From JABSOG01 sp965277695 (GTDB taxonomy: Bacteria > Pseudomonadota > Gammaproteobacteria > Enterobacterales > Alteromonadaceae), in the NCBI GenBank assembly GCA_965277695.1, contig CBDIDQ010000067.1:35918-99917 (forward strand): a stretch of DNA of 64,000 bases, given 5' to 3'. Below are positions 54,086 to 63,706 of the stretch, piece by piece (within the stretch, counting starts at the first letter, position 1; every line of letters begins with the position of its first letter). Under the pieces are notes generated by a model. The model ran no database searches. It was not told the DNA's origin and saw nothing but the letters and a program-made list of their open reading frames with translations. The position numbers and the translations under genes are program-made.

Positions 54086-55810
54086 CTAAGTGTTTCTTAA
54101 GTACTGTGGCCACTCACTACTATTCTCCCACTTAAGTTCCATAATAGCGAACTCACAGCATAGCTCTTTCAGCCAACTCGGAATTCGTCGCGTTTTAAAC
54201 TGCTCCAAAAACAAATTTGTTTTTTTGCGGATCTGAACATCAGAACCAGTCTCATGAACAAATGCATTATTTATCACTCTAGATACAGGATTTGATGCAT
54301 TTTTGCTTCCAAAACCACTCGCTTCTCCCAAGAAACTAATAAGGCTTCCTTCAACACTGAGGTTTTTCGGTGGTGGATTTGGAATAAATCCCGGTGTAAC
54401 ACGAATTCCAGTTTTCATGTAACTAACACCGGCAACATCAAGACGACTTTTTAGCGAACCACAATTTTCCAATAATTCAAGGTGCCATTGAACCCATCTT
54501 TGATTTACCATTATCCTCATCGTACTCAACTCATCCACAACATCATCTGGGTGTATCCATTCTCCATCTTGTATGTTCAACAAAATTTCATCGAGCCAAA
54601 AAGCAAGGGACTTTTCACCTGATTGCAGCCCCAAATCATTGGTAAATTCACGCTTCGATGGATTCCATCCACTGGTTGAGAATGCATTTTTCCATTCTTC
54701 ATTATTTTTGTAATCGCGAGTTACTATCATGAAAACCATTGCAAGCCCTCGCTGAATAACATTGTCATTTAGCTTGTTTATGTTTGTCGAATGACTTGAA
54801 TGCAAACCAGATAATTTTTTCAACAATAAACAAGCTTCTTTGAAATCTTGTGCTAGTCCGCCAAGCTGTTGAATGAATTTACCTATTTTAGGGTACCTGA
54901 ATGGTGCCAAATCCCAAGAAGTACCAGTGCATTCACTGTCAAAGCAGTCAGAAGGTAATTTTTCTTCTAAGATAACGCTATCTGCAAACACAGATGCGAC
55001 ATCAATACAATCTCTATCGCCTGATCCATATGTGACTTTTATCCCAAAATCACAACGTTTGATTATGCAATTACTACGTTTGGATATTTCCGACCATCGC
55101 ATTAATTGTGACCAGTCTTTAGGTAACATGTACACACTATTCGTTTTATGCTTTGCTGAGTCTTTATGGGAAAATGAAACCAACTTTTTTCGATAATCTA
55201 CCAGTGCTAGATTAAGCGCCCCTTTAAACGAAGTATGTGCTTTATTTCTTAGCCAACGAAAGCACCACTTTAAACGTGAATCTGGACTTTTAAGTTCATG
55301 CAAAGGAACTTCATCCCCCAAAATAGCAGCTAGTTCACCGATTTCATGGGCAGCGAAGAAACCCATTCTATTTTGGTTATGTATGAGTTCTTCCTCCCAG
55401 ATTTGTGATTCGGCTGTATGTATACCTATGCCAATTGGCCTACCAAAAGATCGCGCCATAGCCGCGATCGGTTTCAAGTGAGACAATCCTGTAGGTATGC
55501 TGCGGCTTCTACTAGAAGGCTCGATATTCCTTCTAGCATCTGCATAATTTAAAGGTGAAGTCTCGTCATGATCAAAATGAACATCAGCCACGATTAAATC
55601 AGGTGGATGGGAGAATTCGTTACTCCAAAAAGCGATTGCTCTCTCCCAGTCATTGATTGCATAGCAATCATATCCACGTTCCGAAAAAACCATGACTTCA
55701 ATCTGTGAACAAGGCCAATCTTCGAATATTTCACTTCTAGTCTGTGTGTGTCTAGGTGAAACTTGATCATTAATCCGTAATAAAACAAGATCGCGGGGAG
55801 TTGTAGTCAT
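54086..55810 (-). CDS. Receiver-like protein with large unknown C-terminus
   Basis: 574 residues from ATG 55810 (RBS AGGAG); the open frame extends further but this start fits. The first ~130 residues look like a diverged response-regulator receiver: VLLRINDQ strand, then PDLIVADVHFDHD, where the Asp after VAD occupies the phosphoacceptor position, with a large insert before a later IGIGIHTAE strand. The remaining ~430 residues are not recognised. It follows the histidine-kinase-like gene by 1 bp, its RBS lying inside that gene's last codons, so the two are stoichiometrically coupled. Possible output of a non-canonical two-component pair. Confidence 0.65.
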   Translation of the reverse strand: MTTTPRDLVLLRINDQVSPRHTQTRSEIFEDWPCSQIEVMVFSERGYDCYAINDWERAIAFWSNEFSHPPDLIVADVHFDHDETSPLNYADARRNIEPSSRSRSIPTGLSHLKPIAAMARSFGRPIGIGIHTAESQIWEEELIHNQNRMGFFAAHEIGELAAILGDEVPLHELKSPDSRLKWCFRWLRNKAHTSFKGALNLALVDYRKKLVSFSHKDSAKHKTNSVYMLPKDWSQLMRWSEISKRSNCIIKRCDFGIKVTYGSGDRDCIDVASVFADSVILEEKLPSDCFDSECTGTSWDLAPFRYPKIGKFIQQLGGLAQDFKEACLLLKKLSGLHSSHSTNINKLNDNVIQRGLAMVFMIVTRDYKNNEEWKNAFSTSGWNPSKREFTNDLGLQSGEKSLAFWLDEILLNIQDGEWIHPDDVVDELSTMRIMVNQRWVQWHLELLENCGSLKSRLDVAGVSYMKTGIRVTPGFIPNPPPKNLSVEGSLISFLGEASGFGSKNASNPVSRVINNAFVHETGSDVQIRKKTNLFLEQFKTRRIPSWLKELCCEFAIMELKWENSSEWPQYLRNT

Positions 55811-55811
55811 T

Positions 55812-57548
55812 TTATCTCCTAGCTGATTTAATTTTGTTAGCAAGACGATTTGGGTGTATTGTAATAGGAACCCAAAAAGTGGCATTAGTTTCATTGTGTT
55901 TTTGGATGATCGGATTAGCAAAAGTTGCCATTTCAGTTTGTTGCAGTAGCATTTCAGTAGTTTTTAATCCTGACGGCAGTTCATTATTTAATTCTTCTGG
56001 CCTAACAGAGTCATTACCAACAGAAAGCAATATACCTTCGGGTAAATTACCTTCCAGCCTCAACCTCAGCGGCGGTAATTCTGTATATGTAGATTCGTTC
56101 TTTTTATAATATTTAATTGCATTTCTAATTGGCTCTAGGATGGCAGGAATTAAGGCAAATAATGCATCTTCGTTGTCATAAACAAATGGCGGCAACCCAA
56201 CACGAGACAAGTTAAAATTAAAGTATTGCTCAATACCTTCTGTATATTTCCACTCAGTACGTTCTTCTTCGCCATTATTAACAACGATCAATTCCATAAC
56301 TGACCATCCTTGAGCAATACAAAGTGTTTGAGCTATCATTTCAATACTATATTTATAAATATTCAGCACTTTCGTAGAATCACCAGTTTCCCACTCCAAT
56401 AAAAGTTCCTCATCAACCCAATTTTCAAGTTTTTTGAATTCTCCTCTTTGTAAAAGAGCAAAAAGCCTAAGTAAATGCCCCAGCCCCTCTGCGTAGGCAA
56501 AAAGAGATAGTGAGTTTATAGCACGAAAAATAGTAAATTGATTTTTCTCATTATCTAAACTTGGTAGTTTACGAAGCTGCTCGATAGACTGCGACCACCC
56601 TGTAGATTGCACAGCCGTTTTCAAGGTATGTCCAAGACCGTCATAAATACGAGCTTGATTTTGCATAAGACCTAACTGCCCATGAGAATGACTTAACGTC
56701 ACTTTTAGCAGGACACGCTGTAAATCAACAGCAAGATACTCGATATTTTTTTGAAATTTATTTGATGAAAATTTTACTTCTTTATTGACTGCCAATATAA
56801 TAAATACAGCGCCAGCTGGTTGTAAGTTTTCCAATTTGTTTTTTTCAGCACTAACGCCACTCAAAGTTGAGTCTGCATCAGGTCGCAATAAGGGAACAAC
56901 AACAAGAATAGATTTTCGATATACATCAATTAACTTCCTTTGAATATTGCAGTCCTCCATACATAAAACAAATTGATCTGCTAGAGCTGCAACTTGCGTT
57001 TTAATATCTGTTGAACTATTCCCCAATTCATACTCCCACTTAGAAGCAAGCGAAGCTCTATACCATTTTGCCTTGCTATCGCTGAATAAATCACTTTTTG
57101 GTAATTTAGTTAAAGACCTATCTGTCTTAACGATAACACATGTATTTTTATAAAGGCTACGGTGAGCAACAATTGGCTCATTACTAATAACAGTGCGATT
57201 CGCCATATATTTGAGCGCCTTATGGTAACATTTCAAAACGCTACCATTATTGTCATCCAATTCGCTCAAAATGTGACTAACACCTATTGGACCAGCCGTA
57301 ATAGGTAACAGATGTTTATCTGAAATAAGTGACACATCAGTAAGTAAAACTCTAAAACCGTAATCCTTGCATATTTCGATTGGCGGCTTTATCTTGCCAG
57401 GAATATCGTTATTACCTCGCTGGCTGACTTGCTCTATATCGTTATTCTGAGATACAACGTTACGAATTAAATCATCAAAAGCGGGAAGATCCCAACTTGG
57501 ATGTTTTATTTCCCACCCTCTGTGACCGTTTCTGTTGCTCATATACAA
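55812..57548 (-). CDS. GHKL/histidine-kinase-like ATPase protein
   Basis: 578 residues. The C-terminal ~120 residues resemble a GHKL ATPase: N-box-like EPIRNAIKYYKKNES, then LRLEGNLPEGILLSVGNDS (G1-like) and LPSGLKTTEMLLQQ (G2-like lid), ending with a strand like FWVPI. No clear phosphoacceptor-His box (H-E/D-x-x) is seen before it, though SHSHGQLGLMQNQARIYDGLGH is helical and His-rich. The N-terminal 350 residues are unassigned. No transmembrane segment. Placed between the sodium/solute symporter gene (17 bp upstream) and the receiver-like gene. Start ATG 57548 or 57542. Confidence 0.6.
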   Translation of the reverse strand: MYMSNRNGHRGWEIKHPSWDLPAFDDLIRNVVSQNNDIEQVSQRGNNDIPGKIKPPIEICKDYGFRVLLTDVSLISDKHLLPITAGPIGVSHILSELDDNNGSVLKCYHKALKYMANRTVISNEPIVAHRSLYKNTCVIVKTDRSLTKLPKSDLFSDSKAKWYRASLASKWEYELGNSSTDIKTQVAALADQFVLCMEDCNIQRKLIDVYRKSILVVVPLLRPDADSTLSGVSAEKNKLENLQPAGAVFIILAVNKEVKFSSNKFQKNIEYLAVDLQRVLLKVTLSHSHGQLGLMQNQARIYDGLGHTLKTAVQSTGWSQSIEQLRKLPSLDNEKNQFTIFRAINSLSLFAYAEGLGHLLRLFALLQRGEFKKLENWVDEELLLEWETGDSTKVLNIYKYSIEMIAQTLCIAQGWSVMELIVVNNGEEERTEWKYTEGIEQYFNFNLSRVGLPPFVYDNEDALFALIPAILEPIRNAIKYYKKNESTYTELPPLRLRLEGNLPEGILLSVGNDSVRPEELNNELPSGLKTTEMLLQQTEMATFANPIIQKHNETNATFWVPITIHPNRLANKIKSARR

Positions 57549-57565
57549 ATTCTTATGAATAAAGG

Positions 57566-59008
57566 TTAGATAGAACTTTTAGGATTTTCTTCAAAATTGG
57601 TAACGAATTTAGTACCTATAAAGCACGATACTGTAGAGACAAATAACCCGAGTACAGTGCCCCATATTGTTATGTGAACATTGTTCATAACATTTCCGTA
57701 GATTGCCGTCGGTATTGATATTAAAAAAGCAGCAACAACACCCAACACGACAGCTTTAGGATTAGGTTTTTTCCCGTATATTATATACAACACTGGAGCT
57801 AAACCACCAACTGCTACGGCACCATAAGTTAGGAATATCCAAAAAATATCTGGTTTAAGTGATGCAATTAAAACACCCAGAGTACCAATAGCAATCATAC
57901 CAATTCGTGCTGACCGAAGAGCACTTTTCTCATCAGTATTTGTATTAATATATTTTTGATAAATATCGACGGAGACTATTGAACTTATCGCGCAGAACGC
58001 CGAATCCAAAGTTGAAGCCAGCCCAGCAAAGGCCATGAGAACAAATAATCCCAATGCCCATTTTGGTAAGTAGAATCCGATAACGGCAGGCCCTACCATC
58101 TCAGGATTTGCAATTTCAAGTGAGCCTGCTTTGACTAAATCAGCGCCAATAAAACCTAACACTGAAAGAGCTAAAGGAACAAGCGCAAAAAACGCCCCAC
58201 CCAAGTAAAACATTTTACGAATATGTTGAGGTTTTACTGAATAAGCTCGTTGGTAAAACATTTGATCTTGTAAAGTCCCGCCAATCAGACCGATGGCGGC
58301 GAGAATGCCAACTTCGTAGGTGATGGTTGGATCAAGAGGATTAGTTAAGTTGGCTAGTCCTCCAAAATCCAATTTTGCAATACCACCAGACTCAGCTAAC
58401 ACCCACGGTACTAGTACAAAGGCAATACCCATAACCATTACCATTTGCAGGGCATCGGTGATAATAGACGCTCGCATTCCACTTATTAAAGAATAAACTA
58501 ATGCCGTACCAGAAAGACCGAATAAAGCAACATGAAAATCCAACCCACTCAACATTGAAAGCATTGCACCGCCTGCAACACCATTAATTGCCACAGCGGT
58601 CAACAACCATAGTATAAATGTTGTCAGCAGCGCAATGTGTGCGGCTTTATTTTGCATTCGATCATGAATTAATTCAGTTAAAGTGAAACCGTTTGGGTGA
58701 ATTGTTCTGACTTTTTTGGCGACTTGAGCAAAAATAATGAAACAAAGGATATTGGGAAACATAAACCAGAAAATACCAGGGACACCATTTTTAAAAGCCT
58801 GCAAAGAACATACAAATACCGCTGGAACCCAAATAAAAGTCGCAGCTGAACTTAACGCCCCTCTAATAAGTCCAACTTCTCTATCAGCAACTAAAAACCC
58901 TGTTAATGTTTCCTTGCGTTGCCTTGTTAATAACCAAGCAGCGGATATCATAAAAACGGCAAACCCACCCAGTAAAAGTGCCCCTTCAAGTTGTGATACG
59001 AAAGTCAT
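57566..59008 (-). CDS. Sodium:solute symporter (SSS family)
   Basis: 480 residues from ATG 59008 (RBS GGAG), about 12-13 hydrophobic helices. Family features: GFLVADREVGLIRGALSSAATFIW at TM1-TM2, TLTELIHDRM, DALQMVMVMGIAFVLV, and the GLASTLDSAFCAISSIVSVDIYQKY sodium-site helix. SSS proteins import proline, urea, acetate or similar with Na+. It is the first gene of an operon with a GHKL-like ATPase and a receiver-like protein. CbrA-type sensor kinases fuse exactly an SSS transporter to a histidine kinase, so a split transporter-sensor is suggested. Substrate unknown. Confidence 0.88.
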   Translation of the reverse strand: MTFVSQLEGALLLGGFAVFMISAAWLLTRQRKETLTGFLVADREVGLIRGALSSAATFIWVPAVFVCSLQAFKNGVPGIFWFMFPNILCFIIFAQVAKKVRTIHPNGFTLTELIHDRMQNKAAHIALLTTFILWLLTAVAINGVAGGAMLSMLSGLDFHVALFGLSGTALVYSLISGMRASIITDALQMVMVMGIAFVLVPWVLAESGGIAKLDFGGLANLTNPLDPTITYEVGILAAIGLIGGTLQDQMFYQRAYSVKPQHIRKMFYLGGAFFALVPLALSVLGFIGADLVKAGSLEIANPEMVGPAVIGFYLPKWALGLFVLMAFAGLASTLDSAFCAISSIVSVDIYQKYINTNTDEKSALRSARIGMIAIGTLGVLIASLKPDIFWIFLTYGAVAVGGLAPVLYIIYGKKPNPKAVVLGVVAAFLISIPTAIYGNVMNNVHITIWGTVLGLFVSTVSCFIGTKFVTNFEENPKSSI

Positions 59009-59794
59009 CGCTCTTTTCTCCAATTTATATAGATGCACGTAAGTTTGACATTATGTAAGTTATTAAAAATGACACGATCTGACGTTAGGATTAACGATTC
59101 ATTGTTAGTCTTATCTATACTTTCGTTACCAATAATACTATCTCGTAACATAGTACCCGCAGATAAGTATCCAGCCCACCAAAGATAAGTATATCCATAT
59201 TACAAAAAACCACCTGTACCGTTCGCTTATTTTAAGCGTAGTACAGGTGGTTCTAGTAAACAATTTTATTACTTGCCGCCATCCCCCAAACGTAAAGTAT
59301 AGATTCGTTGGAATCCGAACAACTCCATTTTGCCTAAATTCAATCGGGGTAGTATGGAAAAAGTTGGTGCTCTTTTCTACGGAACTTTGCAAAAAATGAG
59401 ACTGTTTGAAGTAATGAGTGATATCAAGGATAGATGATGACAGCAGGCAGAGTATGGGCTGCAAAGATTACCCACTCAGCAACTTCATAAAGTGTAGCAC
59501 TCCTACAGACAGTTGCATTACAAATCGTAATGGTCCGTGCTGCAATCAAAACAAAAACTCTAACTCGTGAAGTGCCCATAGCGTGTTACGGGAAGGTACA
59601 TTATTTTAGAGCTCGGGGTATCGGTGATATGAATTTCCAACTACTAATTACTGTACGATAATCAATGGTTATCGTTGTTTATACCCAAAGGTCGTTTACT
59701 GTTCGAATGTAGCTCGTCTACGTCGCTGGTTTTTTGGGAATACCGAATCTTTGATGTTATACTGCGCTGTCAATAATTACAGAAGAGAATTCCC
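59009..59794. other. 786-bp intergenic region with strong minus-strand terminator
   Basis: Contains a long hairpin: ACCACCTGTAC (59209-59219) pairs with GTACAGGTGGT (59241-59251), with an inner CGCTT/AAGCG stem, and T6 follows on the minus strand. Just upstream on that strand a 19-codon frame (ATG near 59330, ending RLGDGGK) terminates at the hairpin and may be the tail of a lost gene. The promoters of the symporter operon and the repeat protein must also be here. Confidence 0.45.
59209..59251 (-). terminator. Long hairpin terminator, minus strand
   Basis: Perfect 11-bp outer stem plus 5-bp inner stem and, read leftward, GGTTTTTTG. It ends a transcript coming from the right, for which no intact gene is visible. 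Confidence 0.65.
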
Positions 59795-60970
59795 GTGGCA
59801 AGATCAAGTGCTTTGTTTAATATGTCTATTGGTGCCATTGACCCATTGAAAAATTATCGTGATGCAATTGGTGCTATTGAGCCTTTGAAAAATTATCGAG
59901 ACGTAATTGGTGTCATTGAGCCTTTGAAAAATTATCGAGACGTAATTGGTGTCATTGAGCCTTTGAAAAGTTACCATGACATGATTGGTGCCATTGAGCC
60001 TTTCAAAACTTACCATGACATGATTGGTGCCATTGAGCCTTTGAAAACTTACCATGACATGATTGGTGCCATTGAGCCTTTCAAAACTTATCATGACATG
60101 ATTGGTGCCATTGAGCCTTTGAAAACTTACCGTGACATGATTGGTGCCATTGAGCCTTTGAAAACTTACCGTGACATGATTGGTGCCATTGAGCCTTTGA
60201 AAACTTACCGTGACATGATTGGTGCCATTGAGCCTTTGAAAGCTTACCATGATGTTATCAGTACCATTGATCCTTTGAAGACTTACCGTCAATCTTTTAC
60301 TTCAATACAACAACTCAAGGATTCTCTAGGAACAATAGACCTAAATACCGCCCATAGTAATATATTCAAGAAACTTCAGAATTTTACTTCGAATGTGAAT
60401 GATGAAATTGAAATAGAAATAGATAATTCGGGTACTATAAAGATATCGACGACACAGGTTATGGCAAGTGAATTAGAAGCTTTGTCACGAGATATTATAG
60501 AAAAATCCTCCAAAAGCTTTTCTTTATCACTTGAAAAAGCTGTAAATAAGTTGATATATGAAGTACAAAAACAGCAAGATCCGTTAGTTCAGAAGATACT
60601 AATGTGGTTTATCTTTCCTTTGATGGTCGGGATTGTATTATCATTAATTAACCCAATTTCAGCACAGTATGTAAATTCGAAGAGTGCCCCAAATAAAAAG
60701 GCGTTAGCCAAGGAATTAAAGAATTCAGTAAATAGTTCAACTGAAAGGTTGGAGTTAATTACACCACTTAGATATGTGTCTGCTGACAAGTTAAATGTAA
60801 GAATAAACGCTTCAAGAAAGTCAGAAAAAATTGGTGTTTTGTATTTTCCTTCGGTAGTTATTATTATTGAAAAACGAAAAAATTGGTCTTTGATAGAATG
60901 GCGCGAACCTGATACAGAAGTTTCAATTCGTGGATGGGTTTTCTCTAGGTATTTGGCTAAGTTCAGATGA
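59795..60970 (+). CDS. 13-residue-repeat membrane protein with SH3 domain
   Basis: 391 residues from GTG 59795. Residues 12-167 are twelve 13-residue repeats, consensus IGAIEPLKTYHDM, likely a regular helical solenoid or coiled structure. Then come a helical region, one transmembrane segment (MWFIFPLMVGIVLSLINPI, about 269-288) and a bacterial SH3-like domain at the C-terminus (LNVRINASRKSEKIGVL to WVFSRYLAKF). No enzyme motif. SH3-type domains often bind cell-wall peptides, so a cytoplasmic repeat arm with an envelope-facing sensor is possible. Cargo gene of unknown function between the two ardA copies. Confidence 0.75.
   Translation: MARSSALFNMSIGAIDPLKNYRDAIGAIEPLKNYRDVIGVIEPLKNYRDVIGVIEPLKSYHDMIGAIEPFKTYHDMIGAIEPLKTYHDMIGAIEPFKTYHDMIGAIEPLKTYRDMIGAIEPLKTYRDMIGAIEPLKTYRDMIGAIEPLKAYHDVISTIDPLKTYRQSFTSIQQLKDSLGTIDLNTAHSNIFKKLQNFTSNVNDEIEIEIDNSGTIKISTTQVMASELEALSRDIIEKSSKSFSLSLEKAVNKLIYEVQKQQDPLVQKILMWFIFPLMVGIVLSLINPISAQYVNSKSAPNKKALAKELKNSVNSSTERLELITPLRYVSADKLNVRINASRKSEKIGVLYFPSVVIIIEKRKNWSLIEWREPDTEVSIRGWVFSRYLAKFR
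59828..60295 (+). repeat. 39-bp tandem repeats (12 copies)
   Basis: Twelve in-frame 39-bp units such as ATTGGTGCCATTGAGCCTTT; several neighbouring units are identical at the DNA level, so copy number is likely variable. Confidence 0.92.
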
Positions 60971-61258
60971 CTCCTATGAGGATAATAAGATTGACTGACC
61001 ATTTCTAGACTTATCTTGAATGTGACATTGGCAGCTTAAGTGGTCAAAACTTACAATGATAATGGCTACTAAACATTGTACATATAACGACTGATATTGT
61101 GATAACTGGATTGACGCTTCGTAAAAGCCGAGATTAGGTGTAGGATGCTATCCAACCCCCCCCCAACATAATTACCCTTCTACTGTTGAAATCCTTGCAC
61201 CAAGGTCTGAACCGCTGTTTTTTCTTGAAGAAGCGTATTAAACAATTGGAATACATGA

Positions 61259-62071
61259 TTGACTTTTTATAAAGAAATATTAAATAAAGTGTTTGAAAAA
61301 CTGCCATTTCACGAATATTTATTGAGGCTTTACTCATTTATACTTGAACCTAATATTCGAGATGATTATAGGTGTCGAATCCAGCTTACAAATGCTGGGA
61401 TCGATATTTTTAACGCATTAGGACTGCTAATTGCAACTGTATCTGTAATGATACTTGTTGATAATGACTATAATTATTTTAAAATAATTAAAGCTTTAAA
61501 CCCCTTATATATAACGGCTTCGTACATTTTATATGCATTATATTTTTCTTCTTTAGTGGCTTTTATTTCGGCTACACTCATGACGACAAAATGGAGTCTG
61601 GCAAGTAAACGATGGCTTATCAATTTTGATCTTATTTTTGCACATTGCTTAAGAAATTACGCTGCGGTTGGTTTTTTTTTGGGCATTCCTTATATTGTGT
61701 ATATTGGACAACTTTTATATTTGGGTAAATCGCCTGATGAGGTCTTTTCAAACATATATTGGTGGTTATATTTACTGCTTACCTTGATTGTGTTGCCGTT
61801 TAGACTGTTAATAAACCCCATTTACTACAAAATAAAGTTCTCCAAATTTAAACCTTTGGGATGGTTCCTAATTATTTTCATTATTTGGATCGTGTCTTTT
61901 TTAAATACGTTAATACCAAATGTATCTCATGATCAAATGCTCAATAAAGAAGAGTTGTGTAAGTTTTTTAGGAGTGGAGCACACTATAAAAGCCTTACTG
62001 ATGATCGTAAAAAGATGGCTGAGAAATATTTTTGCAAAAATAATTTTACTGATACCAAAATAAATAAATGA
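61259..62071 (+). CDS. Hypothetical multi-pass membrane protein
   Basis: 270 residues with four to six hydrophobic segments (GLLIATVSVMILVDN; LYITASYILYALYFSSLVAFISA; YAAVGFFLGIPYIVYIGQLLYLG; WWLYLLLTLIVLPFRLL; GWFLIIFIIWIVSFLNTLI) and a Cys-containing charged C-terminus. Start TTG 61259 is uncertain (no clear RBS). The sequence is AT-rich. Family not recognised; lies between the repeat/SH3 protein and ardA 2 and may work with the former. Confidence 0.65.
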   Translation: MTFYKEILNKVFEKLPFHEYLLRLYSFILEPNIRDDYRCRIQLTNAGIDIFNALGLLIATVSVMILVDNDYNYFKIIKALNPLYITASYILYALYFSSLVAFISATLMTTKWSLASKRWLINFDLIFAHCLRNYAAVGFFLGIPYIVYIGQLLYLGKSPDEVFSNIYWWLYLLLTLIVLPFRLLINPIYYKIKFSKFKPLGWFLIIFIIWIVSFLNTLIPNVSHDQMLNKEELCKFFRSGAHYKSLTDDRKKMAEKYFCKNNFTDTKINK

Positions 62072-62516
62072 CAATGCCACTGCTGACCTCGGATTGATAA
62101 TCTGAGGATAGTGCTTGATCGCATAATTACTGTTTCGCCAGTGAAGACGACCAAAGACAGTCTTTGGATGCCAGATAAAGCAAGGTCAAAAGCCTTTGTG
62201 AGAAAGGCTTTTCCCTATCTGCAAACCTCGTACCTCGGTTTTCCGCAACCCTTTCAAGCGGGGCCACCCCGCAACGCCCCGACTCTTTGTAAGAGCACAA
62301 GCAAAATCAAAAGCAGCGGTCTTGTCCGCTCAAAATCAAGAAAAATAGATGCTCACCGTGTACTCGGTCGTTCCGCCCTGTGTGCCGCACCACTGATGCA
62401 CGATTTTTCTGGATTTTTTCACCACCGCTTAAGGTCTTTGGCTGCCAAGGATTAATGCACAGCGCTAAAAGCGCGCTTTTCATCAATCCATAGCACTATT
62501 TAAAAAGGCAAAAATT
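62072..62516. other. Leader region of ardA 2, copy of the ardA 1 leader hairpin
   Basis: Positions ~62130-62170 repeat ~52148-52185 (TTTCGCCAGTGAAGACGACC and onward), with the palindrome CCAAAGAC-AGTCTTTGG at 62147-62163. A plus frame 62111-62455 overlaps this structure and is not considered a gene. Confidence 0.6.
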
Positions 62517-63056
62517 ATGATTAATCTAAACACCAATATTCCAACATCAGACATTCAAATCTATGTGGCCGATTTAGCGGCTTACAACGCAGGGCATTTA
62601 CATGGCGTGTTCATTGATGCCACTGACGATTTAGACGACATCCAAGACCAAATTAATACCATGCTGGCCAGCTCGCCCGTGGAGGATGCAGAAGAATACG
62701 CCATTCACGACTATGAAGGTTTTGAGGGTTGTTCGATTGAAGAATATGAGGGTATTGAATCGGCCCATGAAAAGGCCCTGTTTATTGCTGAGCATGGCGC
62801 TTTGGGTGGGCTTATGCTGACCCATTTTTGTGATGATATGGAGGAAGCCCGCAAAGCTTTGAATGATTGTTATTGCGGGTCTTATGAGTCATTGGCCGAT
62901 TATGCGCAAGAGTTGACTGAGGACAGCACTGATATTCCCGCGCATTTAAAATCGTATATTGACTACGAAAAAATGGGCCGTGATATGGAGATGGGCGGCG
63001 GTATTTATACTATTGAGGTCAAATGGGATGAAGTACATATTTTCTCGAATTGTTGA
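62517..63056 (+). CDS. ardA: ArdA antirestriction protein, copy 2
   Basis: 179 residues, strongly acidic (many Asp/Glu), with DIQIYVADLAAYNAGHLHGVFIDAT and the antirestriction motif EDAEEYAIHDYEGFEG. Acts as a DNA mimic against type I restriction enzymes. Length equals copy 1, but the sequences have diverged clearly, so they may target different restriction families. Its leader shares a conserved hairpin with that of copy 1, about 10 kb away. ATG 62517 with AAAGGCAAAA upstream. Confidence 0.93.
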   Translation: MINLNTNIPTSDIQIYVADLAAYNAGHLHGVFIDATDDLDDIQDQINTMLASSPVEDAEEYAIHDYEGFEGCSIEEYEGIESAHEKALFIAEHGALGGLMLTHFCDDMEEARKALNDCYCGSYESLADYAQELTEDSTDIPAHLKSYIDYEKMGRDMEMGGGIYTIEVKWDEVHIFSNC

Positions 63057-63256
63057 AGGGATTGCCGAGCCTTGGGGGCTATCTTCAAGGCTTGGCTGTG
63101 GCGTTTTTGTGCCATCCACCCACACGGCCCGCCCGCCACCCCTAAAATCAAAAGCAAAACCCTACTGCTGTTGCAGTAAGTCTGGTGCGTACTGCGCATT
63201 ATTTGAGTTTTACATGCCCATATGAATGTCAGCGCCCAGCTTGAACAATAACCCCC

Positions 63257-63706
63257 CTATTCTTTAATCGCTTGCCTGCACATCTCACCCGCCTCACCGA
63301 TGCGTTTGAGGGTTGTACAAAACTTGGCAATCTCTCGTTGAGTAAAAACCGCATTGTTCTTTTTGCGATAACAAATATCCCTATGAACCGCCTTTAAATC
63401 ATCCGTAGCCTTAACCATGCGCTTTAATGTCGTGTGCAAAGTGGCGGCTATCAACGGGTTTTTAAGTCCTTCGGGTTTAGCCATTTTGACTTTACCTTGT
63501 GCCGTATAACGGCAATTCACCAGTGCGTCATACACATTATTCAAATGAAAACTGTACTGCGTTAGCTCACTGGAAAACAAGATTTGCATATCGGCATCGC
63601 GCTTTGAAAGCCCTGCAATTGTTCGGTCTAAACGGCCAGCGATATCACTGACCTCATATAACGTGTCTGTGATTTTGGGATGAATTAACGTGTTGTCTGC
63701 GTTCAT
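63257..63706 (-). CDS. Hypothetical helical protein
   Basis: 149 residues, predicted almost entirely helical (EVSDIAGRLDRTIAGLSKRDADMQILFSSEL...), no known motif. Its start ATG 63706 abuts a palindrome AAGGGAACCCTTTT; a matching palindrome lies before the divergent serine recombinase, hinting at joint regulation. Confidence 0.65.
   Translation of the reverse strand: MNADNTLIHPKITDTLYEVSDIAGRLDRTIAGLSKRDADMQILFSSELTQYSFHLNNVYDALVNCRYTAQGKVKMAKPEGLKNPLIAATLHTTLKRMVKATDDLKAVHRDICYRKKNNAVFTQREIAKFCTTLKRIGEAGEMCRQAIKE

Noticed and set aside
59138..59464. 108-aa minus-strand frame
   Set aside because: A strong minus-strand terminator hairpin lies inside it, and no domain or RBS supports it.
59804..60292. 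162-aa minus-strand frame with regular repeats
   Set aside because: Mirror image of the 39-bp repeats of the plus-strand gene, whose TM and SH3 domains show which strand codes.
59828..60295. CRISPR array or VNTR
   Set aside because: 39-bp units are contiguous with no spacers and encode a 13-residue repeat in an open frame.
62111..62455. 114-aa plus-strand frame before ardA 2
   Set aside because: It begins within the repeated leader hairpin that is non-coding before ardA 1; composition is unlike a protein.
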